Source of the DNA: Bordetella ansorpii
Lineage (GTDB): Bacteria; Pseudomonadota; Gammaproteobacteria; Burkholderiales; Burkholderiaceae_B
Direction: 5' to 3'
NCBI RefSeq assembly: GCF_900078705.1
Contig: NZ_FKIF01000007.1
Coordinates: forward strand, 496,001-560,000
DNA: 64,000 nucleotides
The position numbers and the translations under genes are program-made. The notes beneath the pieces were generated by a model. It was not told where the DNA came from. It did no database searches and was given only the letters and a program-made list of their open reading frames with translations. This document shows positions 41,428-51,499 of this stretch, piece after piece. Each line of letters begins with the position of its first letter. The stretch's first letter is position 1.

Positions 41428-42894
41428 TCAACCCGGCATGGCCGCCATGGTCTGCGCCACGGCCGCGGTCAGCTTCTTGCCGTAGGGCACGTGCAGGAAT
41501 TCGTTGGGGCCGTGGGCATTGGAACGCGGGCCCAGCACGCCGCACACCATGAACTGCGCCTTGGGAAAGCCCTTCTGCAGCATGCTCATCAGCGGAATGG
41601 TACCGCCCTGCCCAATGTAGCCGCAGGGCGCGCCGTAGTATTGCCGCGACGCCTTGTCCAAGGCGTCGGACAGCCACTGCGCCGAGGCCGGCGCGTTCCA
41701 GCCGGTGGCCGAGCCCTCGCGGGGGTTGAAGACCACCTTGGCGTTGTAGGGGGCGTCGGCTTCCAGCAATGCCTTGATCTCTTCCGCGGCGGCCACGGCA
41801 TCGACCAGCGGCGGCAGGCGCAGCGACAGCTTGAAGGCGGTGCGCGGACGCAGCACGTTGCCCGCCGACGACAGCGGCGGCAGGCCCTCGGCGCCGGTCA
41901 CCGACAGCGTCGGACGCCAGGTGCGGTTCAGCAGCGCTTCTTCCGGCTCGGTGGTCATGGGCAGCACGAAGCCGCCCTCGGCGCCGCAGCTCCAGGGAAA
42001 CCGCCGCCACACCTCGTCGCCCAGGATCTTGGCGGTGGCGTGCACCTGCTCGATACGGTCGGCGGGAATCTCGCAATGCAGGCTTTGCGGCAGCAGGCGC
42101 CCGGTGGCGCTGTCTTCCAGGCGGTCCAGCAGATGGCGCAGGATGCGGAACGACGACGGCACCACGCCGCTGGAATCGCCCGAATGCACGCCCTCGTCCA
42201 GCACCTGCACTTCCAGCGTGCCCGCCACCATGCCGCGCAGCGAGGTGGTCATCCACAGCTGGTCGTAGTTGCCCGCGCCCGAATCCAGGCACACCACCAG
42301 GGCCACGTTGCCCAGGCGGTCGCGCAGCGCGTCGATGTAGGGCAGCAGGTCGTAGCTGCCCGACTCTTCACAGGTCTCGATGATGCCCACGCAGCGCGGG
42401 CGCGGCACGCCCTGCTTGTCCAGCGCCATGATGGCGGTCAGCGAGGCGTAGACGGCATAGCCGTCGTCGGCGCCGCCCCGGCCATACAGCTTGCCGTTCT
42501 CGTACTTGGGCGTCCACGGGCCCAGGTCGTGGCGCCAGCCCGAGAATTCCGGCTGCTTGTCCAGGTGGCCGTACAGCAGCACGGTGTCGCCGTTGTCGGC
42601 GCGGGTGGCCGGCGCATCGAAGAAGATCACTGGCGTGCGGCCCGGCAGGCGGATCACTTCCAGCGCCAGGCCGCGCACCTTCTGCGATTCGACCCAGTGG
42701 GCCGCGTCGCGCACCACGCGGTCGATGTAGGCGTTCTTCTCCCAGTCGGCGTCGAAGGCAGGGCTTTTGGCGGGAATGGCGATGTAGTCGGTCAGCGCGG
42801 GGATGATGCGGCTGTCCCACATGTCATCGACGAAAGCCTGCAGGGATTGCGGGTCGAGGGGCGGCAGGGCTTCTTCGGGAATTCGGGCGTTCAT
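41428..42894 (-). CDS. M20 family metallopeptidase (dipeptidase/carboxypeptidase)
   Basis: 488 residues. M20 di-zinc ligands are visible: His in LLYGHLDKQPE, bridging Asp in GRGGADDGYA, catalytic Glu and ligand in ETCEESGS, Asp in VVCLDSGAGN and the C-terminal His in GPNEFLHVPYGKKL. A lid/dimerisation domain is inserted between about residues 215 and 370. Enzymes of this subgroup hydrolyse dipeptides or release C-terminal amino acids in the cytoplasm; no signal peptide is present. ATG 42894 is preferred over 42915. It is divergent from the phytase-like esterase gene. Confidence 0.92.
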   Translation of the reverse strand: MNARIPEEALPPLDPQSLQAFVDDMWDSRIIPALTDYIAIPAKSPAFDADWEKNAYIDRVVRDAAHWVESQKVRGLALEVIRLPGRTPVIFFDAPATRADNGDTVLLYGHLDKQPEFSGWRHDLGPWTPKYENGKLYGRGGADDGYAVYASLTAIMALDKQGVPRPRCVGIIETCEESGSYDLLPYIDALRDRLGNVALVVCLDSGAGNYDQLWMTTSLRGMVAGTLEVQVLDEGVHSGDSSGVVPSSFRILRHLLDRLEDSATGRLLPQSLHCEIPADRIEQVHATAKILGDEVWRRFPWSCGAEGGFVLPMTTEPEEALLNRTWRPTLSVTGAEGLPPLSSAGNVLRPRTAFKLSLRLPPLVDAVAAAEEIKALLEADAPYNAKVVFNPREGSATGWNAPASAQWLSDALDKASRQYYGAPCGYIGQGGTIPLMSMLQKGFPKAQFMVCGVLGPRSNAHGPNEFLHVPYGKKLTAAVAQTMAAMPG

Positions 42895-43024
42895 GGCGGC
42901 TCCGGCATCGTGCAAGGGCGGAAAACGGCAATTTTATTACTACGCCAGCCGCCTGGGCGGCGATGCGCACCGTCATGCGTATCGCCTATCATCGTCGGTC
43001 ATCCAATCGTCTTCCGACATCGCC

Positions 43025-44188
43025 ATGGCTTTCGTGGATCCGCGCCCGCTCGTCTCGCTTTGCCGTATCGCGGCGCTCGCTTTTACCTGTGCGCTGATCC
43101 TGCTTCCAGCCGGCGCGCAGGCCCGGCAGGCGCCGGAACGCAGCATGGGCTCGCTGCGTTTCATCGGCGAACAGCGCCTGGCCCACAAGCAGCCCTTCCA
43201 GGACACCTCGGTCGGCGGCCTGTCGGGCATCGACTACGACTCGCGCAGCGGCACCTGGGTGATGATCAGCGACGACCGCTCCGACTTCGGTCCGGCGCGC
43301 TGGTATTCGGCCTGGCTGCGCTACGACGCCCAAGGCTTCACCGGCGTCGACCTGACCGGCATGACGCCGCTGCTGCGGCCCGACCGCACGCCCTATCCCA
43401 GTCGCCTGCTGGGCGGCCGCGTGCCGGACGCGGAATCGATACGCGTCGATCCGCTGGATTGCACCCTGTGGTACGCCAGCGAGGGCGACCGGCTGCTGGG
43501 CCTGGATCCGGCAGTGCGCCACGTCGCCCGCGACGGCAGCCTGCTGGCGGAGCTGCCCACGCCGCCCATGTTCCAGACGCATCTGTTCGGCAGCGAGGGC
43601 ACGCGCAACAACCTGTCGTTCGAAGGGCTGGCGTTCGCGCCCGATGGCCAGTCGCTGTGGGTGGGCATGGAGGGCCCGATCTTCGCGGACGGCGAACCGC
43701 CCACCCCCGAACGCGGCGCGCTGGCGCGCCTCACGCAGTACGACCGCACGGGCAAGGTGTTGCGGCAAGTGGCCTATCCGGTGGATCCGATTCCCGCGCG
43801 GCCTGGGCGCGGCAAGTACGCGGACAACGGCGTGTCGGAAATCCTGATGCAAGATGCCACGCGAATGCTGGTGCTGGAACGTTCGGGCGTGCAGGCGGCC
43901 GATGGCAGGTTCAGCAACTACATCCGGCTGTATGAAGCGGATGTTTCGCGGGCCACTGACGTGGCGGGCATGGAGTCGCTGGCCGACGCGAAGATCCAGC
44001 CCGCCGCCAAGCGGCTGGTCCTGGACTTGAACACGCTGGGGCTGTCCCGATTGGACAACATCGAGGGCATGGCCTGGGGACCGAAGCTGGCCAACGGCAA
44101 TGACACCCTGGTCTTCCTGTCGGATGACAACTTCAACACCGAACAGGTCACGCTGCTGTTGGCCTTCGAGGTGATGCCCGCACGATAG
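43025..44188 (+). CDS. secreted phytase-like esterase family protein
   Basis: 387 residues. A Sec signal peptide covers residues about 1-35 (hydrophobic core AALAFTCALILLPAG, cleavage near AQA-RQ). The mature part is a beta-propeller of the phytase-like esterase family: VGGLSGIDYDSRSGTWVMIS at the front, NLSFEGLAFAPDGQSLWVGM, a central RLTQYDRTGK and near the end LDNIEGMAWG. These proteins are periplasmic or secreted with presumed phosphoesterase activity; the substrate is unproven. ATG 43025 chosen because the frame upstream lacks a signal sequence start. Confidence 0.85.
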   Translation: MAFVDPRPLVSLCRIAALAFTCALILLPAGAQARQAPERSMGSLRFIGEQRLAHKQPFQDTSVGGLSGIDYDSRSGTWVMISDDRSDFGPARWYSAWLRYDAQGFTGVDLTGMTPLLRPDRTPYPSRLLGGRVPDAESIRVDPLDCTLWYASEGDRLLGLDPAVRHVARDGSLLAELPTPPMFQTHLFGSEGTRNNLSFEGLAFAPDGQSLWVGMEGPIFADGEPPTPERGALARLTQYDRTGKVLRQVAYPVDPIPARPGRGKYADNGVSEILMQDATRMLVLERSGVQAADGRFSNYIRLYEADVSRATDVAGMESLADAKIQPAAKRLVLDLNTLGLSRLDNIEGMAWGPKLANGNDTLVFLSDDNFNTEQVTLLLAFEVMPAR

Positions 44189-44348
44189 CGAGTGAGGCAT
44201 GCAGGACTCGTCTGGTTCGTCTCGACACGCGTGGTTGTCGCAGCATCTACGTATAGCCGGTCGGTGGGGATGAAGGCATCCATGAAGGCCCTTCGGCAGA
44301 GCCGGCGCACCATGCCGGCGTCCGCATCCCCTCTCCTTCATTCACGAG

Positions 44349-44531
44349 ATCCGCATCACAGGCTCGACACGCGCATCACTCATATCGGACATCGCCTGCA
44401 AGCCCAAGCTGGATGCGGTCGAACGGCGGCTGGACGCACGCATCATGTCGGTGGAATGCAAGCTCGAACCGTTTCGGCGCACCAGCGAAGGCCAGTTCAA
44501 CCTGTTGCGCTGGATGGTCCCGCATCCCTGA
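44349..44531 (+). pseudogene. remnant of a coiled-coil small-protein gene (DUF1640-like)
   Basis: An open stretch ending at 44531 reads KPKLDAVERRLDARIMSVEC, continues with heptad-like spacing and then QFNLLRWMV before a premature stop. The order 'coiled coil, then LLRWM' is the C-terminal signature of the same family as the gene at 40452-40807, but the membrane helix is missing and no start codon or N-terminal part is visible. It looks like a decayed paralogue. The rest of the 44189-44622 gap shows no other gene. Confidence 0.4.
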
Positions 44532-44540
44532 TCTGTACAC

Positions 44541-44596
44541 ACCAAAAGACTGAGCCCCGCGGGCCGGACATTCGTCCGAGCCACGGGGCCTGAGTC
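44541..44596 (-). terminator. probable rho-independent terminator of purL
   Basis: On the minus strand the sequence forms a long hairpin (outer arms GACTCAGGCCCCG and CGGGGCTCAGTC, inner arms CGGAC and GTCCG with loop GAAT) followed by TTTTGG. It starts 27 bp after the purL stop codon. Confidence 0.75.
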
Positions 44597-44622
44597 AATC
44601 AACCGGCGGATTCGGCGCCGGC

Positions 44623-47600
44623 TTAACGCAGCCACACCCGTGCGTTACGGAACATGCGGATCCACGGGCTGAACTGGCCGCCGGTGTCGGCCTCGCCCCA
44701 GGTCTGCGGCGCCCACGACATCATGGCGTTGCGCGTCACGCGCTCGGGGTGAGGCATCATCACCGTGAAGCGGCCATCGGCCGTGGTCACGCTGGTCAGG
44801 CCGCCCGGGCTGCCGTTGGGATTGAAGGGATACGTTTCGGTGGCCGCGCCACGGTTGTCCACGAAGCGGGCCGCCGCCAGCACCTGCGAGGCATCGCCCT
44901 GCAGGCCGAAGTTGGCATAGCCTTCGCCATGCGCCACGGCCACCGGAATGCGCGAACCGGCCATGCCGGCGAACAGGATGGAGGGCGACTCGGCCACTTC
45001 CACCATCGACAGGCGCGCCTCGTACTTGGCCGACTGGTTGTGGGTGAAGCGCGGCCAGTGCTGCGCGCCCGGAATCATCGGGGCCAGCGCGGCCATCATC
45101 TGGCAGCCGTTGCACACGCCCAGCGCGAACGTGTCGGGCCGCGCGAAGTACGCGGCGAACTGGTCGGACAGGCGGCTGTTGAAGCGGATGGTGCGCGCCC
45201 AGCCTTCGCCGGCGCCCAGTACGTCGCCATAGCTGAAGCCGCCCACGGCCACCAGGCCATGCATGCCCGACAGGTCGATGCGGCCCGACAGCAGGTCGGT
45301 CATGTGCACGTCGATGGACTCGAAGCCCGCGGTATCGAAGGCCCAGGCGGTTTCCACCTGGCTGTTGCAACCCTGTTCGCGCAGGATCGCCACCTTGGGA
45401 CGGCGGCCGGTGCTGATGAACGGCGCGGCCACGTCTTCCTGCGGGTCGAAGGACACGCGCGGCTGGAAGCCGGGATCGGCGGCGTCGTTCCACATGTCCA
45501 GCTCGGCCTGCGCGCAAGCCGGGTTGTCGCGGCGCGTCATGATGCCGTGGCTGACCTCGCTCCAGGCGCGGCCCAGTTCGGCGCGCGGGGCGCTCCAGAC
45601 CTTGCGGCCGTCGCGGAAGAATTCGACGACGTCGTCGCCGTTCAGGCCGCCGATGACGTGCGAATGGGCCGACAGGCCCGCGCCGCGCAGCACCTGCATG
45701 ACGGCATCGCGCTGCGACGCCGGCACCTGGATGACGGCGCCCGCTTCTTCGGAGAACAGCGCCTTGAGCGTCAGTTCGTCGCGCTGCACGGCCACCTGTT
45801 CCGGGCGGATCTTGTAGTCGCCCCAGTCGGCCGAGTTCGGATCGATGGTCAGCATGTCCAGGTTGACCGAGATGCCGGTGTGGCCGGCGAAGGCCATTTC
45901 GGTCAGGGTCGAGAACAGGCCGCCGTCGGAACGGTCGTGGTAGGCCAGCACGATGCCGGCTTCGGCCAGCGTGCGGATGGTGACGAAGAACGTGCGCAGG
46001 TCTTGCGGATGATCGATGTCCGGCACCTGTTCGCCGACCTGGCCATAGGCCTGCGCCAGGATGGAGCCTCCCATGCGGTGGCGGCCACGGCCCAGGTCGA
46101 TCAGGATCAGCACGGAGTCGCCCGCGTCGGTGCGCAGTTGCGGCGTCAGGCTGGCGCGCACGTCGGCGACGGGCGCGAAGGCGGTGATGATGAGCGACAC
46201 GGGGGCCACGACCTGGCGCGACTCGCCCTCTTCCTGCCACGAGGTCTTCATGGACAGGGAATCCTTGCCCACCGGAATGGACAGGCCCACGGCCTGGCAC
46301 AGCTCGCTGACGGCCGACACGGTGTCGTACAGCGCCGCGTCCTGGCCCGGCACGCCGCAGGCGGCCATCCAGTTGGCGGACAGCTTGATGTCCTCGATGC
46401 GCTGCACGTCGGCCGAGGCCAGGTTGGTCAGCGCCTCGGCAACGGCCATGCGGCCCGAGGCCGGGGCGTCGATCACCGCCAGCGGCGTGCGCTCGCCCAT
46501 GGACATGGCTTCGCCACGGAAGCCTTCGTAGTCGGCCAGGGTGACGGCGCAGTCGGCCACCGGCACCTGCCACGGGCCGACCATCTGGTCACGGCTGGAC
46601 AGGCCACCGACGGTGCGGTCGCCGATGGTGATCAGGAAGGTCTTGTTGGCCACGGTGGGGTGGCGCAGCACGCGGTAGGCGGCTTCGGTCAGGTCGATGC
46701 CGGCGAAATCGATCGGGCCGCTGGCGCCGGGCAGGCGCTGCACGTCGCGCGTCATGCGGGGCGGCTTGCCCAGGATGACGTCGATGGGCACGTCCACCGG
46801 ACGCACTTCGTCCGCGCGCGGCGGGCGGCCGGCGTCGATGCCGGGCAGGCCCTCGCCGTCGACCACGCGCAACTGGCGCTCCTCGGTAGCCACGCCCACC
46901 ACCGCGAACGGGCAGCGTTCGCGGCGGGCGATGGCTTCGAAGCGCGCGAGGTCTTGCGGCAGCACCGACAGGACGTAGCGCTCTTGCGATTCGTTGCTCC
47001 AGATCTCGGCGGGCGACATGCCCGATTCTTCGACCGGCACGCGCTTCAGGTCGAACACGGCGCCACGGCCGGCGTCGTTGACCAGCTCGGGGAAGGCGTT
47101 GGACAGGCCGCCCGCACCCACGTCATGGATGGCCAGGATGGGGTTGTCGGCGCCTTGCTGCCAGCAGCGGTCGATGACTTCCTGCACGCGGCGTTCGAGC
47201 TCGGGGTTGCCGCGCTGCACCGAGTCGAAATCCAGGTCGGCCGAGTTGCTGCCCACGCCCATGCTGGACGCGGCGCTGCCTCCCATGCCGATACGCAGGC
47301 CGGGGCCGCCCAGTTGCACCAGCAGCGCGCCAGGCGGGATGATTTCTTTCCTGGTCAGGCCGGCGTCGATGGTGCCCAGGCCGCCCGCGATCATGATGGG
47401 CTTGTGGTAGCCCCAGCGCGTGCCGCCGGCCGTTTGTTCGAAGCTGCGGAAGTAGCCCAGCAGGTTCGGACGGCCGAATTCGTTGTTGAACGCGGCGCCG
47501 CCGATGGGGCCTTCGATCATGATGGACAGCGGGCTGGCGATGCGGTCGGGAATGCCGTGATGGTCGGCTTCCCAGGGCTGCGTGGCGTCGTCGAAGCGCA

Positions 47601-48678
47601 GGTGCGACACGGTGAAGCCCGTCAGGCCGGCCTTGGGCTTGGAGCCGCGGCCGGTGGCGCCTTCGTCGCGGATCTCGCCGCCGGCGCCCGTGGCCGCGCC
47701 GGGGTACGGCGCGATGGCGGTCGGGTGGTTGTGCGTCTCGACCTTCATCAGCGTGTGCATGGTGGCCGGACGGCGGCGGTAGGCCGCCGCCTGCGCCCCG
47801 CCCTGCCCGCCGTCGGCCGGCACGCCGGCCTCGAAGCGGTGCGCATCGCCGCCTTCCATGACGGCGGCGTTGTCGGAGTAAGCGATGACGGTGCCTTGCG
47901 GCTGCGCCTTGTGCGTGGCGCGGATCATGCCGAACAGCGTTTCGGACTGCGGCTGGCCGTCGATGACCCACTGGGCATTGAAGATCTTGTGGCGGCAGTG
48001 TTCGCTGTTGGCCTGCGCGAACATCATCAGCTCGACGTCGGTCGGGTCGCGCTTCAACGCGCCGAAGGACTCGGCCAGGTAATCGATTTCGTCTTCGGAC
48101 AGCGCCAGGCCCAGGGCGGTGTTGGCCTCGACCAGCGCGGCGCGGCCTTGCGCGCCCACGGGCACGGTGCTCATGGGCTTGCCGGCAAGCGGGGTGAACA
48201 GCGCCTGGCCGTCGAAGCCGGCATCGACCACGGTTTCGGTCATGCGGTCGTGCAGGCAGGCGGCGGCGCGGGCCAGCATGTCGGCGTCGAAGGACTTGGC
48301 GCCCAACAGGCCACGCTCGGGCGTCAGCACGTAGCGGATGCCGCGCTCGATGCGGTGCACGGCGTCCAGGCCGCAGTTGTGCGCGATGTCGGTGGCCTTG
48401 CTGGCCCAGGGGGACACGGTGCCCGGGCGGGGAATGACCAGCAGTTCGAGCGGGTTCCTGGCGGCGGCGCGCTCGGCCTCGGGCGTGCCGTAGTCCAGCA
48501 GTTCGTTCAGGCGGCGCTGGGCGTCGGCATCGAGCGCGGTGTCCAGGCTGATGAAGTGTTCATAGCGGGCCGAGACGTCGGCGACCGGCAGGCCGGCCGC
48601 TTTCAATTGGGCCAGCAGACGCTCACGACGAAAGGCGGACAGGACGGAAGAACCGGGCAGATGCTGGACAAGTGACAC
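44623..48678 (-). CDS. purL: phosphoribosylformylglycinamidine synthase
   Basis: 1351 residues, the large single-chain PurL form of proteobacteria. N-terminal PurS-like region, FGAM synthetase domain with [20 protein letters not shown] and a second ATP-grasp-like repeat ([13 protein letters not shown]), then a C-terminal class I glutamine amidotransferase with Cys in [12 protein letters not shown] and His-Glu in [10 protein letters not shown]. It converts FGAR, glutamine and ATP to FGAM in purine synthesis. A GTG at 48678 ([11 protein letters not shown]) is used as start; a TTG at 48690 is the alternative, and neither has a strong ribosome site. Confidence 0.96.
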   Translation of the reverse strand: MSLVQHLPGSSVLSAFRRERLLAQLKAAGLPVADVSARYEHFISLDTALDADAQRRLNELLDYGTPEAERAAARNPLELLVIPRPGTVSPWASKATDIAHNCGLDAVHRIERGIRYVLTPERGLLGAKSFDADMLARAAACLHDRMTETVVDAGFDGQALFTPLAGKPMSTVPVGAQGRAALVEANTALGLALSEDEIDYLAESFGALKRDPTDVELMMFAQANSEHCRHKIFNAQWVIDGQPQSETLFGMIRATHKAQPQGTVIAYSDNAAVMEGGDAHRFEAGVPADGGQGGAQAAAYRRRPATMHTLMKVETHNHPTAIAPYPGAATGAGGEIRDEGATGRGSKPKAGLTGFTVSHLRFDDATQPWEADHHGIPDRIASPLSIMIEGPIGGAAFNNEFGRPNLLGYFRSFEQTAGGTRWGYHKPIMIAGGLGTIDAGLTRKEIIPPGALLVQLGGPGLRIGMGGSAASSMGVGSNSADLDFDSVQRGNPELERRVQEVIDRCWQQGADNPILAIHDVGAGGLSNAFPELVNDAGRGAVFDLKRVPVEESGMSPAEIWSNESQERYVLSVLPQDLARFEAIARRERCPFAVVGVATEERQLRVVDGEGLPGIDAGRPPRADEVRPVDVPIDVILGKPPRMTRDVQRLPGASGPIDFAGIDLTEAAYRVLRHPTVANKTFLITIGDRTVGGLSSRDQMVGPWQVPVADCAVTLADYEGFRGEAMSMGERTPLAVIDAPASGRMAVAEALTNLASADVQRIEDIKLSANWMAACGVPGQDAALYDTVSAVSELCQAVGLSIPVGKDSLSMKTSWQEEGESRQVVAPVSLIITAFAPVADVRASLTPQLRTDAGDSVLILIDLGRGRHRMGGSILAQAYGQVGEQVPDIDHPQDLRTFFVTIRTLAEAGIVLAYHDRSDGGLFSTLTEMAFAGHTGISVNLDMLTIDPNSADWGDYKIRPEQVAVQRDELTLKALFSEEAGAVIQVPASQRDAVMQVLRGAGLSAHSHVIGGLNGDDVVEFFRDGRKVWSAPRAELGRAWSEVSHGIMTRRDNPACAQAELDMWNDAADPGFQPRVSFDPQEDVAAPFISTGRRPKVAILREQGCNSQVETAWAFDTAGFESIDVHMTDLLSGRIDLSGMHGLVAVGGFSYGDVLGAGEGWARTIRFNSRLSDQFAAYFARPDTFALGVCNGCQMMAALAPMIPGAQHWPRFTHNQSAKYEARLSMVEVAESPSILFAGMAGSRIPVAVAHGEGYANFGLQGDASQVLAAARFVDNRGAATETYPFNPNGSPGGLTSVTTADGRFTVMMPHPERVTRNAMMSWAPQTWGEADTGGQFSPWIRMFRNARVWLR

Positions 48679-48690
48679 GATGAAAGGCAA

Positions 48691-49604
48691 CCGGGCTGAA
48701 AGATAAACCGGAATTTTACCTTTTCGTGGCAGGGGGGACTGTCTCAGTTGTCCTGCAGGTGTCTCGCTCGGGTGATGCGTGTGCTTTTCTTGCGATTTCT
48801 CGGGGGCTCTTTAGAGGAATTCTTATTTAATTCAATGATTTGGGGTCTTTAGCGCCGGGAGCACAACTGCGAATTCTCGTCCTCGCGCTGCGAGCGCAGC
48901 TTTCGCGCTCCGGGCGTGAACTCTCCGTCATGCTCCCGCCTCACGACATCTTCAATCATCGAGATTCAAACCCCTGTCTCTCTTTGAGACGCTCGCCCGC
49001 TTCTGCGAAGGTTGTCCGCTCTCCCCCCCAAACTGCTGCACCACGTTTCAACTACTAACGTGATATCCCATCACGAATGCGTTCAAGCCTGCGCAGAAAG
49101 ATGAAGTACTGATGGGAGAGATAGCGCTGAATGAGATGAACAAGAGGTGGCTAGAACGGGCTTCCGGTCCAGGTCTAGGGGAATCGGAAAACAATCTCGG
49201 GTAGGTCCCGTCGCCGAATGGCGTTGCTGCGAGCCGTAGGCGTGTCGGAGAAGTCGCGCCCGGAGCGCGGAAGCGCGAGGACGAGACTTCGCAGATACGA
49301 CTATGGCGTCAGAAGAACACAAATCGCCGCAAGCCCTCCGAAGCACGCCTCCTGCCCCAAGTTACAAAAAAATTCCCCGACGCATCAACACGAATGCTGC
49401 ATCGCAAGAACCTTGCAGCTTCCTTTCAGCACAGCCATCTAGCCCCGGCCCTATGCCAATTCGTCGCACCGTTTATTGCCCCGCAGCATGTTGCTCCCGT
49501 CCTGCACTGCGGGAAAACACGAGGTAACGGGGCGGCGTGGCGTGGTTAGGATGCGTCCATTCTGCAGTCGCGCCCCGGCGCTTTCCACCCCCATACGTTG
49601 TCTG
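48691..49604. other. 914-bp intergenic region with an imperfect inverted repeat
   Basis: No convincing gene in either strand. Two related segments stand in inverse orientation: 48873-48927 (TTCTCGTCCTCGCGCT ... GCGCTCCGGGCG) and 49246-49286 (CGGAG ... GCGCCCGGAGCGCGG ... AGCGCGAGGACGAG). The left copy has about 12 extra bases in the middle. The right half also supports a 74-codon open frame of Arg-rich composition that I do not trust. This could be a dispersed repeat or an old element; the TRAP promoter should lie near 49550. Confidence 0.5.
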
Positions 49605-50138
49605 ATGCATCCCTCTGACGATCCGGCCGAACCCGTCGAACCCATCATTGCTCCGGAGCCGGAACCGGCCGTCAAGGTGCCGCTGGCCATCGAAGACTGG
49701 CTGGCCGTGATCGTGCTGGCCGCGCTGGCACTGATTACGTTCGCCAACGTGCTGGTTCGCTACTTCACGGACCAGTCGTTCGCCTGGACCGAGGAAATCT
49801 CCATCTTCCTGTTGATCGTGCTGACCATGGCGGGCGGCGCGTCGGCGTTCGTGCGCAACCACCACATCCGCATCGAGATCCTGGCGGACAAGGGGCCCGC
49901 GCGGCGGCGGAAGCTGATGGCGCTGGCGGCCAATGGGTGTGTGCTGGGGTTCTTCATGCTGCTGACCGTGCTGTCGGCGCGGCTGGTGTACGACGAGTTC
50001 ATCTACGAAGAGACCTCGCCCGCCATCGGCGTGCCGAGCTGGTGGTATTCGATCTGGATGCCCATCATGGCCGGCGCCATTTCGCTGCGCGTGCTGGGCA
50101 TGCTGCGCCGCCTGCTGCGTGAGTCGGCAGCGTCATGA
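49605..50138 (+). CDS. TRAP transporter small membrane subunit (DctQ-type)
   Basis: 177 residues with four membrane helices. The DctQ pattern is visible: VLVRYFTDQSFAWTEEISIF after helix 1, and FVRNHHIRIEIL before helix 3. DctQ links the binding protein to the large permease in sodium-driven uptake of organic acids. The start at 49605 (MHPSDD) precedes an acidic, Pro/Glu-rich leader of about 30 residues; upstream frame to 49476 is unsupported. Its end overlaps the DctM start by 4 bp. Confidence 0.9.
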   Translation: MHPSDDPAEPVEPIIAPEPEPAVKVPLAIEDWLAVIVLAALALITFANVLVRYFTDQSFAWTEEISIFLLIVLTMAGGASAFVRNHHIRIEILADKGPARRRKLMALAANGCVLGFFMLLTVLSARLVYDEFIYEETSPAIGVPSWWYSIWMPIMAGAISLRVLGMLRRLLRESAAS

Positions 50139-51433
50139 TCGCGGGAATCCTGTTCGCCCTGTTCATCGCGCTGATGCTGATCGGCACGCCGGTGGGCGTG
50201 GCGCTGGGCATCTCGGGCACGGTGGCCATCGTGCTGTCGAACCTGGACGTGACGTGGTTCGGGCTGCTGGCCGTGCCGCAGAATTTCTACGCCGGGCTGG
50301 CCAAGTATCCCTTGCTGGCGATTCCGATGTTCGTGCTGGTGGGATCGATCTTCGACCGCTCCGGCGTGGCGCGCCGCCTGGTCGACTTCGCCATCGCCGT
50401 CGTGGGACGCGGCCCCGGCATGCTGCCGATGGTCGCCATCATGGTGGCGATGTTCCTGGGCGGCATTTCGGGATCGGGGCCGGCCTGCGCGGCCGCGGTG
50501 GGCGCGGTGATGATCGCCGCCATGTCGCGCGCGGGCTATCCCGGGTCGTTCTCGGCGGCGGTGGTGGCGGCGGGCGCGGCCACCGACATCCTGATTCCGC
50601 CGTCGGTGGCGTTCATCATCTATTCGGTGCTGGTGCCTGGGGCCTCGGTGCCCGCGCTGTTCGCGGCGGGGATGGTGCCCGGCATCCTGACGGGACTGGC
50701 GCTGATCGTGCCCGCCGTGTGGCTGGCGCGCCGCCACAAGCTGGGCACGCTGGAAGCGCACCTGCCCCGCCCGCCGTTCTGGGCCAGCCTGCGCGACGCG
50801 CTGTGGGGCCTGGCCGCGCCCGTGCTGATCCTGGGCGGCATGCGCATGGGCTGGTTCACGCCCACCGAGGCGGCCGTGGTGGCGGTGTTCTATGGCCTGT
50901 TCGTGGGCATGTGCATTCACCGCACGATCAAGGTGCGCGACCTGTTCACGATTCTGCGCGAAGCCGCCGAGCTGTCGGCCGTGATCATGATGGTGGTCAC
51001 GCTGGCAGGCATCTTCGCGTGGGCGCTATCCACGCTGAGCGTGATCGACCCGATCACCCACGCCATCGTCAATTCGGGCCTGGGCGAATGGGGCGTGCTG
51101 GCGCTGATCGTGCTGCTCTTGATGACGGTGGGCATGTTCCTGGACGGCATCTCGATCTTCCTGATCTTCGTGCCGCTGCTGATGCCCATCGCCAAGGCAT
51201 ATGGCTGGGATCCGGTGTGGTTCGGCGTGATCCTGACCTTGAAGGTGGCCCTGGGGCAGTTCACGCCGCCCCTGGCCGTGAACCTGATGGTGTCGTGCCG
51301 CATTGCCCGCGTACCGATGGAATCGACGGTGCGCTGGGTGGTGTGGATGCTGGCGTCGATGTTCCTGGTGCTGGTCGCCGTGCTGATCTGGCCGCAGCTT
51401 GCGCTGTGGCTGCCGCACCGGCTGGGCTACTAG
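50135..51433 (+). CDS. TRAP transporter large permease (DctM-type)
   Basis: 432 residues, about 12 membrane segments. DctM features: the N-terminal LIGTPVGVALGISGTVAIV, GGISGSGPACAAAVGAVMIA and a matching C-terminal half with VALGQFTPPLAVNLMVSCRI. It carries out ion-coupled transport. ATG overlaps the DctQ stop (ATGA), and the binding protein gene follows after 66 bp. The order Q-M-P is a usual TRAP operon variant. Confidence 0.94.
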   Translation: MIAGILFALFIALMLIGTPVGVALGISGTVAIVLSNLDVTWFGLLAVPQNFYAGLAKYPLLAIPMFVLVGSIFDRSGVARRLVDFAIAVVGRGPGMLPMVAIMVAMFLGGISGSGPACAAAVGAVMIAAMSRAGYPGSFSAAVVAAGAATDILIPPSVAFIIYSVLVPGASVPALFAAGMVPGILTGLALIVPAVWLARRHKLGTLEAHLPRPPFWASLRDALWGLAAPVLILGGMRMGWFTPTEAAVVAVFYGLFVGMCIHRTIKVRDLFTILREAAELSAVIMMVVTLAGIFAWALSTLSVIDPITHAIVNSGLGEWGVLALIVLLLMTVGMFLDGISIFLIFVPLLMPIAKAYGWDPVWFGVILTLKVALGQFTPPLAVNLMVSCRIARVPMESTVRWVVWMLASMFLVLVAVLIWPQLALWLPHRLGY

Positions 51434-51499
51434 GGCAAGCGCAACAACAACAAGCGGACGGCCCATGGGCCACGAAACGATAAAGAGAGGAGAACGACC

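Noticed and set aside
44749-48675. 1308-codon open frame on the plus strand opposite purL
   Set aside because: It is the antisense shadow of a GC-rich gene with strong third-position bias; the product is His/Gly/Arg-rich without domains, while purL on the other strand is unmistakable.
48955-48990. tRNA-like T-loop string GAGATTCAAACCCC
   Set aside because: No acceptor or anticodon stems can be paired around it, and no CCA end; a chance match.
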